A stretch of DNA of 64,000 bases from Sphingomonadales bacterium 28-55-16 (GCA_002278855.1 NCGG01000005.1:1-64000), one strand, 5' to 3'. Positions 8,604 to 17,996 are shown, numbered from the stretch's first letter. The notes: generated from the letters alone by a model not told the origin. Numbers and translations: made by a program.

Positions 8604-9849
8604 AAACACGGGGTTGCGTCCCGAAACGCTCGCGGTCGCTTATGGCTACGACCCTGAAATGGGCATGGGTTCGGTCAAACCGCCGATCTTCATGACCTCT
8701 ACCTTTGTGTACCCCTCGGCGCAGCACGCCAAAGACGTGCATGAGGCGTATTTTGACGGCAGTGGGCCTCTGGTCGGCGAAACCAACCACATTTATTCGC
8801 GGCTTGGCCATCCAGGATTGGACTTTTTGGAAAAGCGTCTTGCGGCGATTGACGGTGCGGAAGAGGCAGTCGCCTATTCAAGCGGCATGGCCGCCCATTC
8901 AAGCATCGCGCTTGCCCATGTCCGCCCCGGCGACAGCGTTTTGCATGGCCGCCCGATCTACGGCGGCGTCGACATGCTCTACAACAGCATCATGCCGCAA
9001 TTTGGATCACATGCCGCGGCATATCTTGATGGCACGAGCGGATCTGATGTGCGCGCGGCGGCACAGGCTGCGATGTCCAAGGGACCCCTTAAGCTGATCA
9101 TTGCCGAGACCCCGGCAAACCCAACGGCGGCGATAGTCGATCTGGACCTGATGGTGCAGATCGCGGATGAGGTTGGTGCACAGCAAGGGCATCGTCCGCT
9201 TGTTGTCGTCGACAATACGTTACTCGGTCCCTTTGCCCAGCGCCCCATCGAGCATAAAGTTGACTTGTGCATGACCTCGCTCACCAAATATTGCGGTGGG
9301 CATAGCGATTTGCTCGCTGGTGGGGTCACCGGTCGCAAGGAGTTGATCGACCATCTGCGGATGCAACGCACGACCTGGGGCAATCACCTCGATCCCTATA
9401 CGTCATGGCTCGTTCTGCGTTCATTGGAATCGGTTGCGGTTCGTACCGAGCGCGCGATGGCCAATGCACGCGGCGTAGCGGAATTTCTGCGCAGCCATCC
9501 CAAAGTAGCGGACGTGACTTATCTTGGTTTCTTGGAACAAGGCACGCGCGCACGTGCGGTTTATGACCGGCAGTGCAAGGCGGCAGGTTCGACCTTTTCA
9601 TTCCACCTGCACGGCGGCGAAGCTGAGGCATTTCGCATGCTCGACCGTTTGCAGCTGCTCAAACTGGCCGTCAGTCTGGGCGGTTCGGAAACGTTAATCT
9701 GTCATTCGGCGAGTACCACGCATTATGCGGTCGCCCCTGAACAGCGGCTGGCGGGTGGTATCACCGACGGCACGATCCGGCTATCTGTCGGGTTGGAACA
9801 TGTTGAAGACTTAATAGGCGATTTGCGCCAAGCGCTGGAGGCGGTGTGA
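8590..9849 (+). CDS. PLP-dependent Cys/Met-metabolism enzyme (methionine gamma-lyase / cystathionine gamma-synthase family)
   Basis: A 419-residue fold-type I PLP enzyme. Visible landmarks are YSRLGHPG (Tyr69-Arg71, phosphate contact from the neighbouring subunit), VAYSSGMAA (PLP stacking region), VVVDNT with the cofactor aspartate near residue 208, and SLTKYCGGHSD, where Lys233 forms the Schiff base. The family removes or replaces gamma-substituents of homoserine or cysteine derivatives. ATG 8590 overlaps the Rieske gene, so the enzyme is coupled to an N-demethylation operon, which is not its usual place in methionine synthesis. This suggests a substrate with a homoserine-like gamma-substituted backbone (inference). 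Beta-lyase activity is the alternative. Confidence 0.8.
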   Translation: MASNKNTGLRPETLAVAYGYDPEMGMGSVKPPIFMTSTFVYPSAQHAKDVHEAYFDGSGPLVGETNHIYSRLGHPGLDFLEKRLAAIDGAEEAVAYSSGMAAHSSIALAHVRPGDSVLHGRPIYGGVDMLYNSIMPQFGSHAAAYLDGTSGSDVRAAAQAAMSKGPLKLIIAETPANPTAAIVDLDLMVQIADEVGAQQGHRPLVVVDNTLLGPFAQRPIEHKVDLCMTSLTKYCGGHSDLLAGGVTGRKELIDHLRMQRTTWGNHLDPYTSWLVLRSLESVAVRTERAMANARGVAEFLRSHPKVADVTYLGFLEQGTRARAVYDRQCKAAGSTFSFHLHGGEAEAFRMLDRLQLLKLAVSLGGSETLICHSASTTHYAVAPEQRLAGGITDGTIRLSVGLEHVEDLIGDLRQALEAV

Positions 9850-11312
9850 TGGAACTGAACTTTACGGGTACCGATATATGCGCAATCAACGGCACGCGCA
9901 GCGCGCCCGAAGCGCATTATAACACGGTCGTTGTTGGCGCTGGCCCAAGCGGCATCGCAGCGGCGATTGATGCGGCAAATGCGGGTTTACGGGTTTTGCT
10001 TGTCGATGAAAATCCTGTTTCAGGTGCATTGATGGGCAATGATGTGCCGCTGTATTTTGGCGGACGCATGACCGCCGCGACACAAAATACCGAGCGCATG
10101 CTCGAAGCTATTTTCATGAGCATGCCGGCGTTGGAAACAGCGATGGATGCGGGCGTTGAGTTACTGCTCGGCACCACTGCATGGGGCGTTTATCGCAATG
10201 GTCCGGGCGTTGCGAGCCTGCCGGAACAGGTTGTCGGTCTGGCCGATGCCGAAAGATCATGGATCGTCGGCTTTGATAATATAATCCTTGCGACCGGCGG
10301 GCGCGATTTGGCGATGGCATTCCCGGGCTGGAACCAGCCTGGCGTAATGGGCGCTGCGGCTTTGCAAATGCTGCTCACCCGCTATGAGGCGTTTGCGGGA
10401 CGGCGCGTGCTCATAATCGGTTCGCACGATCTGGCCCTCGAAACAGCGCTGTTGGCCAAAGAACGTGGGATAGACGTTGTCGGGATTGTCGAAGTGCGTG
10501 CGGCGGCGCAAGGCCGTTCTGAACTCATCACCAAAGTGGAAGCCGCTGGCATTGCATTATACTGCGATCAAACCATTGCTGCGGCGAAAGGTGGTATCAA
10601 CGGGGTTGAAAGCGCCACATTGTCGTCGGGTGCAGAAATTGCCTGTGACACAATCTGCGTTGCCATTGGCCTGATCCCATCGATCGAGCTGGTGGACGCA
10701 ATGCATGGCCAGCGCGCGCTGAATGCACAACGCGGTGGCTATATTCCGCAAGGAGAAGCGACTGTTTCGGCAGTTGGCGATTGTGCAGGCCTAACCGATA
10801 CCGGCTTTGACCACATTGCATATCGGATGGAATGGATGCGTGCACTGTCTTCGATCAGCACCGATGATACCATCATCTGCCAGTGCGAGGAAGTTACGCG
10901 GGCGGACCTCATAGGGGTTCAGCCACCCAACTACCTCACGCGTCCGGCGCCGATGTGCGCCCGTTCGCTTGAGACTTTGCTCAACGACGGCCCTGCCAAT
11001 CCCGACCAGATCAAACGCCTCACACGCGCGGGCATGGGTGTCTGCCAAGGCCGCCGCTGCCGCGATCAGGTTGCGATGCTGTTGGCAATTGAGGCAGACA
11101 AGCCATTCGGTACAATCCCGCTCGCCAGCCACCGCGCGCCAGTCCGCCCGCTGCCTCTCAAAATCCTTGCTGAATGGGATGAGCCTGCGACGATGGATGC
11201 GGCGTGGGATGTCTGGTTCGGCATTCCGACCCAATGGGTACCAGTCGAAGATATCGGCACAGAATATCAGGATGCGCATCGCGAAATGCTTTACACGGGG
11301 ATGTACAAATGA
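9849..11312 (+). CDS. FAD/NAD(P)-dependent amine dehydrogenase alpha subunit with [2Fe-2S] domain (HcnB / OoxA / D-hydroxyproline dehydrogenase type)
   Basis: A 487-residue pyridine-nucleotide-disulfide-type flavoprotein. The FAD motif VVVGAGPSGIAAA lies near residue 30, a second Rossmann motif is in the middle (VLIIGSHDLALE), and a BFD-like [2Fe-2S] site sits at the C-terminus (CQCEE ... GVCQGRRC). Such subunits pair with a DAO-type flavoprotein in hydrogen cyanide synthase, octopine/nopaline dehydrogenase and D-hydroxyproline dehydrogenase, all of which oxidise C-N bonds of imino or N-substituted amino acids. The next gene supplies exactly that partner. The TGATG junction with the PLP gene supports ATG 9849. 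A role as N-demethylase in this operon is inferred. Confidence 0.78.
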   Translation: MELNFTGTDICAINGTRSAPEAHYNTVVVGAGPSGIAAAIDAANAGLRVLLVDENPVSGALMGNDVPLYFGGRMTAATQNTERMLEAIFMSMPALETAMDAGVELLLGTTAWGVYRNGPGVASLPEQVVGLADAERSWIVGFDNIILATGGRDLAMAFPGWNQPGVMGAAALQMLLTRYEAFAGRRVLIIGSHDLALETALLAKERGIDVVGIVEVRAAAQGRSELITKVEAAGIALYCDQTIAAAKGGINGVESATLSSGAEIACDTICVAIGLIPSIELVDAMHGQRALNAQRGGYIPQGEATVSAVGDCAGLTDTGFDHIAYRMEWMRALSSISTDDTIICQCEEVTRADLIGVQPPNYLTRPAPMCARSLETLLNDGPANPDQIKRLTRAGMGVCQGRRCRDQVAMLLAIEADKPFGTIPLASHRAPVRPLPLKILAEWDEPATMDAAWDVWFGIPTQWVPVEDIGTEYQDAHREMLYTGMYK

Positions 11313-12445
11313 GCGGTTCAGAGGTTGTCATCGTCGGCGGCGGCGTCACTGGCCTGAGCGCTGGCTGGTGGTTGGCGCGTTCGGGGGTCAAGGTCACCGT
11401 ACTCGACAAGTTCATCGTCGGTTGGGAAGCTTCCGGACGTAATGGCGGCGGTGCATCGCATTATGCGAGCCCGTTATTTGACGAAGAACAGCGCCTATGG
11501 CCCCAAATGGACGAATTGCTGGGCTATCCGACCGAACATCAAAAAGGCCGCATCCTGATTGCGATGACCGAACGGCAGTGGGAGCAATATCGCTTCATTG
11601 CGGAACGTCACAAGCGGCTTAATCATCCGGTAGAATTGCTGGACGTCAAACAGGTACAAGAGGCTGTGCCCTTGGCAGGCGATAATTGTTTTGGCGGCGT
11701 ACATTATAAATTCGGCGGGCATGCTAACCCGCAGCGCAGCGTTCAAGCTTATGCATGGGCCTTGCAGGATCTGGGTGGAAAAATCATCCAGCACAGCCCC
11801 GTCACCGGCTTTGAAACCGCTGGCGGCAAGGTGACCGCCGTCAAAACGGCCAATGCAACCTATGGCTGCGATTCCGTTGTGGTCGCTGCAGGGCCGCAGA
11901 TACCGCAATTGATGGCACAGCTTGGCGTCAACGTACCATTGGCCGCAGCGCGCGCGGAAATGATCATTACCGAACCTGCGCCGATGATGCCGCTTGGCGG
12001 TGTTGACGGGCATAAAATTTATGGGCGTCAAACGATGCGCGGCAACCTCGCTTATGGCGGTGGCCCACATGAATGGCTTGATATGGACGCAACTGGCCCG
12101 GCTGCTCGGCCGTCAACGCCGCTGGCCCGCAACCTTGCGAAACGGTTGGCTGAACTCTTGCCTAAGGCCGCGCATCTTAATGTCATCCGCAGCTGGGCTG
12201 GTGTAATCGAAAATTCGCCGGACGGCCGCCCAATCATCGACCGATTGACCAGCCCCGACAATGTCGTGGTTGCTTCAATGTCGAGCGTCGGCTTTGGCCT
12301 GTCGCCCGCGTCTGGTCACGCCATCCGTGATCTGGTCATAGACGGCACATGTTCATTCGCAGATATCGATCTCCTTAAGCTATCACGCTTTGACAATCTG
12401 GAATCCGATTGGCGCGAAAAACGCGGGTGGATGCCGATTACATGA
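11309..12445 (+). CDS. DAO-family FAD oxidoreductase, beta subunit partner (HcnC / OoxB type)
   Basis: A 378-residue D-amino-acid-oxidase-fold flavoprotein with VVIVGGGVTGLSAGWWLA at the N-terminus, ASGRNGGG in the FAD region and a C-terminal GLSPASGHAIRDLV segment. ATG 11309 overlaps the previous stop; the open frame from 11204 would lie inside the upstream gene. Its neighbour with a BFD-like iron-sulfur site makes a two-subunit amine dehydrogenase likely, with this subunit holding the substrate site. In this operon it may remove the second N-methyl group, a step done in cluster B by a different enzyme type. Substrate unknown. Confidence 0.78.
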   Translation: MSGSEVVIVGGGVTGLSAGWWLARSGVKVTVLDKFIVGWEASGRNGGGASHYASPLFDEEQRLWPQMDELLGYPTEHQKGRILIAMTERQWEQYRFIAERHKRLNHPVELLDVKQVQEAVPLAGDNCFGGVHYKFGGHANPQRSVQAYAWALQDLGGKIIQHSPVTGFETAGGKVTAVKTANATYGCDSVVVAAGPQIPQLMAQLGVNVPLAAARAEMIITEPAPMMPLGGVDGHKIYGRQTMRGNLAYGGGPHEWLDMDATGPAARPSTPLARNLAKRLAELLPKAAHLNVIRSWAGVIENSPDGRPIIDRLTSPDNVVVASMSSVGFGLSPASGHAIRDLVIDGTCSFADIDLLKLSRFDNLESDWREKRGWMPIT

Positions 12446-13698
12446 GCCAATATTCGGCTTTCGGATTGCTGCGTGGTGCCTTTAACGGGCAAAAGCATTG
12501 GCAGCCGGCATGGCGCGACCCAGAACCTAAGGCGCATTATGATATCATCATCATAGGCGGCGGTGGGCATGGGCTGGCCACCGCTTATTATCTTGCCAAA
12601 GTGCACGGGTTGAAAAACATCGCGGTGCTTGAAAAGGGCTGGATTGGCGGCGGCAATACGGGACGTAACACCACAATTGTCCGGTCTAACTACCGTTTAA
12701 AGCCATTGCACGACCTATTCGAATTCGGTCTCAAAATGTGGGAGCATTTGAGCGACGATTTGAATTATAATGTGATGTTCTCGCCCCGTGGCGCCATGTT
12801 TTTGGGCCATAGCGACGCAGATATGACGAAGCTTGCAGAACGTGGCGACGCCATGCGGTGCGACGGGATTGACGCCGATTTGATGACGCGTGCCGAAGTC
12901 GCAAAGCTTGAGCCTTTGCTCGACATGTCGCGTGACGCGCGTTTCCCGATTGACGGCGCACTGATACAAAGGCGCGGCGGAACCGCCCGCCATGATGCCG
13001 TCGCCTGGGGCTATGCCCGCGCAGCAGACAGTCTTGGCGTCGATATCATCCAAAAATGTGAAGTGACCGGTTTTGTCCGTGATGGTGCCGCCGTTGTCGG
13101 TGTTGAAACAACCCGTGGCCGTATTGGCGCCGGGCGCGTCGGCATATGCGTCGCTGGCAATAGCGGCCATGTTGCAGGGCTTGCGGGTCTTCAACTGCCG
13201 GTAGAATCCCAAACATTGCAAGCGATGGTAACCGAAGGCGTAAAGCCGATGATCAACAGCGTGATCATGTCCCAATCCTTGCATTGTTACATCAGCCAGT
13301 CGGACAAGGGCGGCGTCGTATTTGGCGGTGATCCCGACAATTGGCCAAGTTACGCACAGCGCGGCAACTCCAAGGTCATGGAAGGTGCGGTCGCACAAGG
13401 CCTTGCGCTCGTTCCCGCCTTATCGCGGTTGCGTATGGTCCGGACATGGAGTGGTGTTACCGATATGAGTTTTGACGGAGCGCCGATTATTGGCGAAACG
13501 CCGGTTAAGAACCTCTATCTCAACGGCGGCTGGTGCTATGGCGGGTTCAAGGCGACGCCTGCCTCTGGCTGGACCTATGCACATACGCTGGCGACTGGAA
13601 CGCCGCATGCATTGAACGCGCCGTTCGCACTCGACCGTTTTGAACGCGGTGCAACCATCGATGAAACAGGGAGCGGCCCGATGCCGAATAGCCGCTAA
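12442..13698 (+). CDS. soxB: Sarcosine-oxidase-type beta subunit (cluster A)
   Basis: A 418-residue SoxB-like subunit of heterotetrameric sarcosine oxidase. The FAD motif IIIIGGGGHGLATAYYLA starts near residue 35, GGGNTGRNTTI follows, and RRGGTARHDAVAWGYARA holds His184, the counterpart of the histidine that binds FMN covalently. The enzyme oxidises an N-methyl group of a secondary amino acid to the methylene stage. ATG 12442 overlaps the previous stop; the ATG of soxD overlaps this stop as TAATG. Because a complete second set is present in cluster B, this copy may act on an N-methyl amino acid other than sarcosine. Confidence 0.88.
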   Translation: MSQYSAFGLLRGAFNGQKHWQPAWRDPEPKAHYDIIIIGGGGHGLATAYYLAKVHGLKNIAVLEKGWIGGGNTGRNTTIVRSNYRLKPLHDLFEFGLKMWEHLSDDLNYNVMFSPRGAMFLGHSDADMTKLAERGDAMRCDGIDADLMTRAEVAKLEPLLDMSRDARFPIDGALIQRRGGTARHDAVAWGYARAADSLGVDIIQKCEVTGFVRDGAAVVGVETTRGRIGAGRVGICVAGNSGHVAGLAGLQLPVESQTLQAMVTEGVKPMINSVIMSQSLHCYISQSDKGGVVFGGDPDNWPSYAQRGNSKVMEGAVAQGLALVPALSRLRMVRTWSGVTDMSFDGAPIIGETPVKNLYLNGGWCYGGFKATPASGWTYAHTLATGTPHALNAPFALDRFERGATIDETGSGPMPNSR

Positions 13699-13961
13699 TG
13701 TTGCAGTTTACCTGCCCCCATTGTGGTCCGCGCGCGCAAGCCGAGTTTGTCTATGAACGGACGGTTGATTCTGTAGTGGCGCTTGATGCGTCGCCCGAAG
13801 ATGCAATGCGCACGCTTTTCACCCGCAACAATCCGCGCGGTGTTGATGACGAAATCTGGCGCCATACCTATGGCTGCCGCGCGTGGATGGTCGTTACCCG
13901 TCACCGCGTTACCAATGAAATCAGCACGATCCGCGCGGTTGGGCCGGAGGCGCTAGCATGA
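13698..13961 (+). CDS. soxD: Sarcosine-oxidase-type delta subunit (cluster A)
   Basis: An 87-residue zinc-binding SoxD protein. The N-terminal CPHC and the HTYGC segment supply the zinc ligands typical of the delta subunit of heterotetrameric sarcosine oxidase; NNPRG and the aromatic W-R stretch are conserved. It is structural and needed for assembly. It overlaps soxB by one base (TAATG) and soxA by four (ATGA), so it is translationally coupled in the order B-D-A-G. Confidence 0.88.
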   Translation: MLQFTCPHCGPRAQAEFVYERTVDSVVALDASPEDAMRTLFTRNNPRGVDDEIWRHTYGCRAWMVVTRHRVTNEISTIRAVGPEALA

Positions 13962-16693
13962 TCAATTTTCGCTTCGACGGCAAAAGCTATACCGCGCACG
14001 CGGGCGACACCTTGGCGGCTGCGTTGTTGCGCAATGGCATTGGCCTTGTTGGCCGCAGCTTCAAATATCATCGTCCACGCGGCATCATGACCGCTGGTGT
14101 CGAGGAGCCCAATGCACTTGTCACCATCGGAGAAGGTGGGCGAGCCGAACCCAATACGCGCGCAACCGACGTATTTGTGTACGAAGGTTTAGTCGCCAAA
14201 AGCCAGAACCGATGGCCAAATCTGTCCTTTGACGTGGGATCGGTTCTCGGCTTAGCCGCGCCAGCTTTGTCCGCTGGCTTTTACTATAAAACCTTTTTTG
14301 GGTCGGCCAAAAAGTGGATGTTCTATGAATATTTCATCCGCAAAGCAGCCGGGCTCGGCAATGCGCCGACACAAATAGACCCTGACCGCTTTAGCCAGCG
14401 TGCCGCGTTTTGCGACCTGCTGGTGATCGGTGCTGGACCCGCAGGCATGCAAGCGGCTGTTGAGGCCGCAGAAGCCGGCAAGCGCGTCATCCTTGTCGAG
14501 CAAGACAACATTCTCGCGCCATCGTTGCTCCGCGACCCGCAAGAACAGGATGCAGCATGGATCAAGGCGACCGCCGAACGGATCCGTGCCGCAGGTGGCC
14601 GCATCCTTACGCGCACAACGGCATCGGGCTATTGGGAGCATGATCTGGTCACGTTGACGCAGCGTATATCCGAGCCTGGACAGATACCCCCGCATAATGT
14701 CGCGCAACGTTTGTGGCATGTCCGCGCAAGCCAAGTCATTCTTGCCACAGGCAGCATCGAGCGCCCCATGGCCTTTGCCCATAATGACCGCCCTGGCGTC
14801 ATGTTATCGCAAGCGGTTCGAACTTATGTGCAGCGCTTTGGCGTAGTCCCCGGCAAACGCGCCATTGTCGCCACCAACAATGATGACGCTTATAAAACCG
14901 CGCAGGCGTTGAAAGACGCAGGCGCACAAATTGTTGCGATCATCGATGCACGGCCAGCCCCCGCCGGTGCGAACAGCGGCTTTCGCGTTTACAACAACGC
15001 CGTGCCGCTTTCGACAAAAGGGGCGCGGCATTGTCTGAAAAGCGTTGACGCGCTGGTCGATGGCAAAATGGTAAGCTGGGATGCTGATCTGCTCGCGGTA
15101 TCGGGTGGTTTCACCCCAGTCGTGCATTTGCATATGCAAGCAGGCGGCACGCTTGATTGGAACGATCACGCGCAAGCCTTTGTTCCTGCAACATCGCGTC
15201 AGAATGTCACAACGATCGGCGGTGCCGCAGATCCGCACCCCGTGTTTAAAACGGTGCCCGTCTCCAGCCCCAAGAAAAGCTTCATCGATTTCCAGAACGA
15301 TGTCACGCTCGCCGATGTCGATCTGGCGTGGGCCGAAGGCTATCGCTCGGTCGAACATCTCAAACGCTACACGACCCTTGGCATGGCGACAGATCAGGGC
15401 AAGTTGAGCAATATGGCGGCGCTGGGGCGCTTGGCCGAGAAGCAGGGCGTGGCTATTCCCGAAGCAGGGCTTACCACTTTCCGCCCACCTTATACGCCCG
15501 TTACAATGGGCTTGATCGCCGGTGCCGGCGCAAAGGATGCAGGCGCGCATGTCCGCCGCCTTGCGCTTTATGATCTGCATATAGCGAAGAACCCGATCTG
15601 GCAGCCTTTGGGCTATTGGTTCCGTCCACGCGCGTACCCCATTGGCGGTGAGACACTGGCAGAAGCTGCGCTGCGCGAAGCCAAAGCCGTGCGCACATAT
15701 GTCGGCATGACGGACGTCTCCACGCTCGCCAAATTCGAAATCAGTGGTCCGGATGCTGCCGCGTTCCTCGAAATCATCTGCGCAACGACGGTCAGCAAGC
15801 TTGCCGTCGGACGTGGCCGATATACATTCATGCTGCGCGAAGACGGGATTGTGTTTGACGATGGCACCGTATGGCGGCTTGATGAGAATCGCTATCTGTT
15901 GACCAGTTCAACCGGCGGCGCGGACCGGATGGCGACGCATATATCCTATGTCCGCCAATATCTATGCCCACAGATGCGTGTATCTGCAGTGAATGTTCAG
16001 GAACATTATGCGGGAATTGCCGTCGCGGGGCCAAAGGCCAAAGCGGTGCTGGCAGCGTTAATCGGCGAAGAGCCTCCACGCCATATGTCGACGGTGCCGT
16101 CCGCAATCGCGGGTGTTCCTGTCATTATCTTGGCGGCCAGTTACAGCGGCGAACGCGCGTTCGAAATCTATGTCGAGGCAAGCCACGTTGAGTCGGTTTG
16201 GATCGCGTGCGAAACCCAAGTCATCGCAGAAGGCGGCGCATTATACGGCCTTGAGGCCATGGAATTCCTGCGTATCGAAAAAGGGCATTTGGTCGTCGGT
16301 GGTGAAGTCGATGGACGCATGACCCCGCACGATTTGGCACTCGACAAGATGCTTAACAAAGCGGGTGGCTATATCGGTGCATCTGGGCTGGCACGCCCTG
16401 CCTTGGCCGAAACCGGTCGGCGGCAATTGGTCGGCCTTGAAGCAATCGAGGGCGACATTCCTGAGGGCGCCATGCTGGTGCCGCAAGAGGGCGTATCACC
16501 CCATGGCCATGTCAGCGCGGCGGCGTTTCGTATCATTGAAGGCGGATCTGTTGCGCTGGGTCAGTTGACCGATGGCTTTGCACGCCATGGTGAAGAGCTG
16601 ATCGCTACCTCGCCTACGCGCGGTCAAAAGGCGCGGGTGCGCATTGTGGCACCGCATTTCTATGATGCGGCGGGAGAACGCTATCGTGACTAA
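13958..16693 (+). CDS. soxA: Sarcosine-oxidase-type alpha subunit with folate-binding domain (cluster A)
   Basis: A 911-residue alpha subunit. The N-terminal 100 residues form the 2Fe-2S-like fold without cluster ligands (GRSFKYHRPRGI). An NAD-binding domain follows with LLVIGAGPAGMQAA near residue 154 and a second Rossmann segment, then a C-terminal aminomethyltransferase (GcvT-like) domain from about 560 that binds tetrahydrofolate and takes up the methylene group as 5,10-methylene-THF. It differs noticeably from the cluster B copy in the middle region (ILAPSLLRD against ELGGGALAD), as expected for an old duplication or separate gain. It overlaps soxG by eight bases. Confidence 0.88.
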   Translation: MINFRFDGKSYTAHAGDTLAAALLRNGIGLVGRSFKYHRPRGIMTAGVEEPNALVTIGEGGRAEPNTRATDVFVYEGLVAKSQNRWPNLSFDVGSVLGLAAPALSAGFYYKTFFGSAKKWMFYEYFIRKAAGLGNAPTQIDPDRFSQRAAFCDLLVIGAGPAGMQAAVEAAEAGKRVILVEQDNILAPSLLRDPQEQDAAWIKATAERIRAAGGRILTRTTASGYWEHDLVTLTQRISEPGQIPPHNVAQRLWHVRASQVILATGSIERPMAFAHNDRPGVMLSQAVRTYVQRFGVVPGKRAIVATNNDDAYKTAQALKDAGAQIVAIIDARPAPAGANSGFRVYNNAVPLSTKGARHCLKSVDALVDGKMVSWDADLLAVSGGFTPVVHLHMQAGGTLDWNDHAQAFVPATSRQNVTTIGGAADPHPVFKTVPVSSPKKSFIDFQNDVTLADVDLAWAEGYRSVEHLKRYTTLGMATDQGKLSNMAALGRLAEKQGVAIPEAGLTTFRPPYTPVTMGLIAGAGAKDAGAHVRRLALYDLHIAKNPIWQPLGYWFRPRAYPIGGETLAEAALREAKAVRTYVGMTDVSTLAKFEISGPDAAAFLEIICATTVSKLAVGRGRYTFMLREDGIVFDDGTVWRLDENRYLLTSSTGGADRMATHISYVRQYLCPQMRVSAVNVQEHYAGIAVAGPKAKAVLAALIGEEPPRHMSTVPSAIAGVPVIILAASYSGERAFEIYVEASHVESVWIACETQVIAEGGALYGLEAMEFLRIEKGHLVVGGEVDGRMTPHDLALDKMLNKAGGYIGASGLARPALAETGRRQLVGLEAIEGDIPEGAMLVPQEGVSPHGHVSAAAFRIIEGGSVALGQLTDGFARHGEELIATSPTRGQKARVRIVAPHFYDAAGERYRD

Positions 16694-17177
16694 GTTATCG
16701 ATCACAATGCTACCCGCAGCGCCGCTGCACGCATTCGAAATTTGGGGCAATCCGGCGGCTGTTGGCAAAAGGTTCAAGGCGGCGTGCGGCTTTGCCTTAC
16801 CTGCTTTGGGCCGTTCGGGTGGCACAGACGCAATGCGCCTGATCCGCTATGAACCGACGGTCTGGCTGGTGGAAGGCGACGCATCGCCGCTGGCCAGCAT
16901 ATTATCCGATGACGGCGCGGTGACGGGGATTGGTGGCGGCATCGTCCGCATTCGTCTGTCGGGCGATAATTGGCGCACGCTCCTGATGGAAGGTGGCGTT
17001 TTCGACGCCGAAAGCCCGAATTTCGCCATAGGATGCAGCGCAGCGACGATCATTGATCACGTCAACGTCCGCCTGCACGTCGTCGACGAAACCACCTGCG
17101 ACGCCTATGTGCCGCTAAGCTTTAGTCGGGGGCTGCTGCACTTTTGGACCCAAGCCGCGGAGGCTTTGGCGGCTTAG
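16686..17177 (+). CDS. soxG: Sarcosine-oxidase-type gamma subunit (cluster A)
   Basis: A 163-residue SoxG-like protein. The frame is open from 16644, but GTG 16686 overlaps the soxA stop by eight bases and gives the usual size for a gamma subunit. The C-terminal PLSFSRGLLHFWTQAAEALA segment matches the end of SoxG proteins (compare WRSFGAWFWIAITNAA in cluster B). It shares a weak GcvT-like fold with the alpha subunit and completes the heterotetramer. This is the last gene of cluster A. SoxG proteins are poorly conserved, so position carries much of the call. Confidence 0.78.
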   Translation: MTKLSITMLPAAPLHAFEIWGNPAAVGKRFKAACGFALPALGRSGGTDAMRLIRYEPTVWLVEGDASPLASILSDDGAVTGIGGGIVRIRLSGDNWRTLLMEGGVFDAESPNFAIGCSAATIIDHVNVRLHVVDETTCDAYVPLSFSRGLLHFWTQAAEALAA

Positions 17178-17281
17178 AGTTGGTTTGCGAAGATTGTTGG
17201 TCATTGTTGTCTGTATCGCCAGAATGTTGTGGGACGCGGATATTCTGTTGAGGCGGACCAATATCTTATTATATTGACGAC

Positions 17282-17587
17282 ATGGTTTGGGACCTTGGTC
17301 TGGCAATGCGTAAAAAAGAGGAGTTCGAGTCTGAGCGGCTCATGAACTTCGAATTTTGGCAGCGTGTCCGTGCGACGCGGCTCTTTGCTCGAAAGCTCGG
17401 CTTAAATGAAGCGTCGTTGGTAAGTGAAATTGCTTTGCGCGGCGATGAAGACTTGCTTGATCTGGCTGCTGAGCAAACATCTCGTTCCAAAGATGACATA
17501 ACCATGATTTACGGACAGTGTCTCGGCGAAGCCCGCGAGCAACTAATTGCCGAAAGAGGGGATCCTACTCCCAATCGGTTAGGCTAA
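17282..17587 (+). CDS. Hypothetical small charged protein
   Basis: A 101-residue open frame with no family I recognise. The middle (FWQRVRATRLFARKLGLNEA) is basic and helical, and the rest is acidic (GDEDLLDLAAEQTSRSKDD). Composition looks protein-like, with no signal peptide or membrane segment. Alternative starts are ATG 17306 and ATG 17342; none has a strong ribosome site. It lies 104 bases after cluster A with its own AT-rich leader, so it may be independent. It could also be a chance frame. Confidence 0.4.
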   Translation: MVWDLGLAMRKKEEFESERLMNFEFWQRVRATRLFARKLGLNEASLVSEIALRGDEDLLDLAAEQTSRSKDDITMIYGQCLGEAREQLIAERGDPTPNRLG

Positions 17588-17996
17588 CGAAGGCTATTTG
17601 GTTCCCTTGCTGATCGGGAGCTGCTTTCGAGCGCTCGGCGTCGTGGCCCGTCCATTGTACCGCATGCGCTTTGCGTCATCGTCCGATCAGGTATCGGCAC
17701 CCTTACCCATTTCACCACGATTCTTTAGTGTTCTTTCGTTCTTTGGCAGCGGGATACAGCACTGTATAACGCCCTCACCCACCTCGCGCTTACATCCCGT
17801 CCCGACCTTGTTGGAAATTTTATTGCGCACGCGAAATTGCGGCATGCGCCTAGGTGAGACCTTAGTGTGACCTTTGACGCAGTTCTGCCGGTTCGCGGTG
17901 TGTAACATGCGGACACGCTCTGTCGCGCGTCCGCCGCGCCGCTAAAAAGTCTGGTCTTCTGACCAACAGAGCGAATAAGCGACGAAACGACGCGCG
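17588..17996. other. Non-coding stretch between the small ORF and the alpha/beta-hydrolase
   Basis: About 400 bases without a convincing gene. A small frame on the plus strand (17598-17870) has low-complexity, arbitrary composition and is not accepted. The right end holds a terminator-like hairpin for the minus-strand hydrolase (separate entry) and a GC-rich inverted repeat, GCGGAC (17909-17914) with GTCCGC (17929-17934). Nothing else stands out. Confidence 0.5.
17944..17966 (-). terminator. Terminator-like hairpin after the alpha/beta-hydrolase
   Basis: Read on the minus strand, TGGTC-AGAA-GACCA forms a five-base-pair stem with a tetraloop, followed three bases later by TTTTT. It lies about 30 bases beyond the hydrolase stop. 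The stem is short, so termination may be weak. Confidence 0.4.

Noticed and set aside
17598..17870. 90-codon plus-strand frame between the small ORF and the hydrolase
   Set aside because: Arbitrary composition, no ribosome site and it crosses the terminator-like region.
17909..17934. GC-rich inverted repeat GCGGAC/GTCCGC
   Set aside because: Short arms, a long loop and no T run; not enough for a terminator or operator call.
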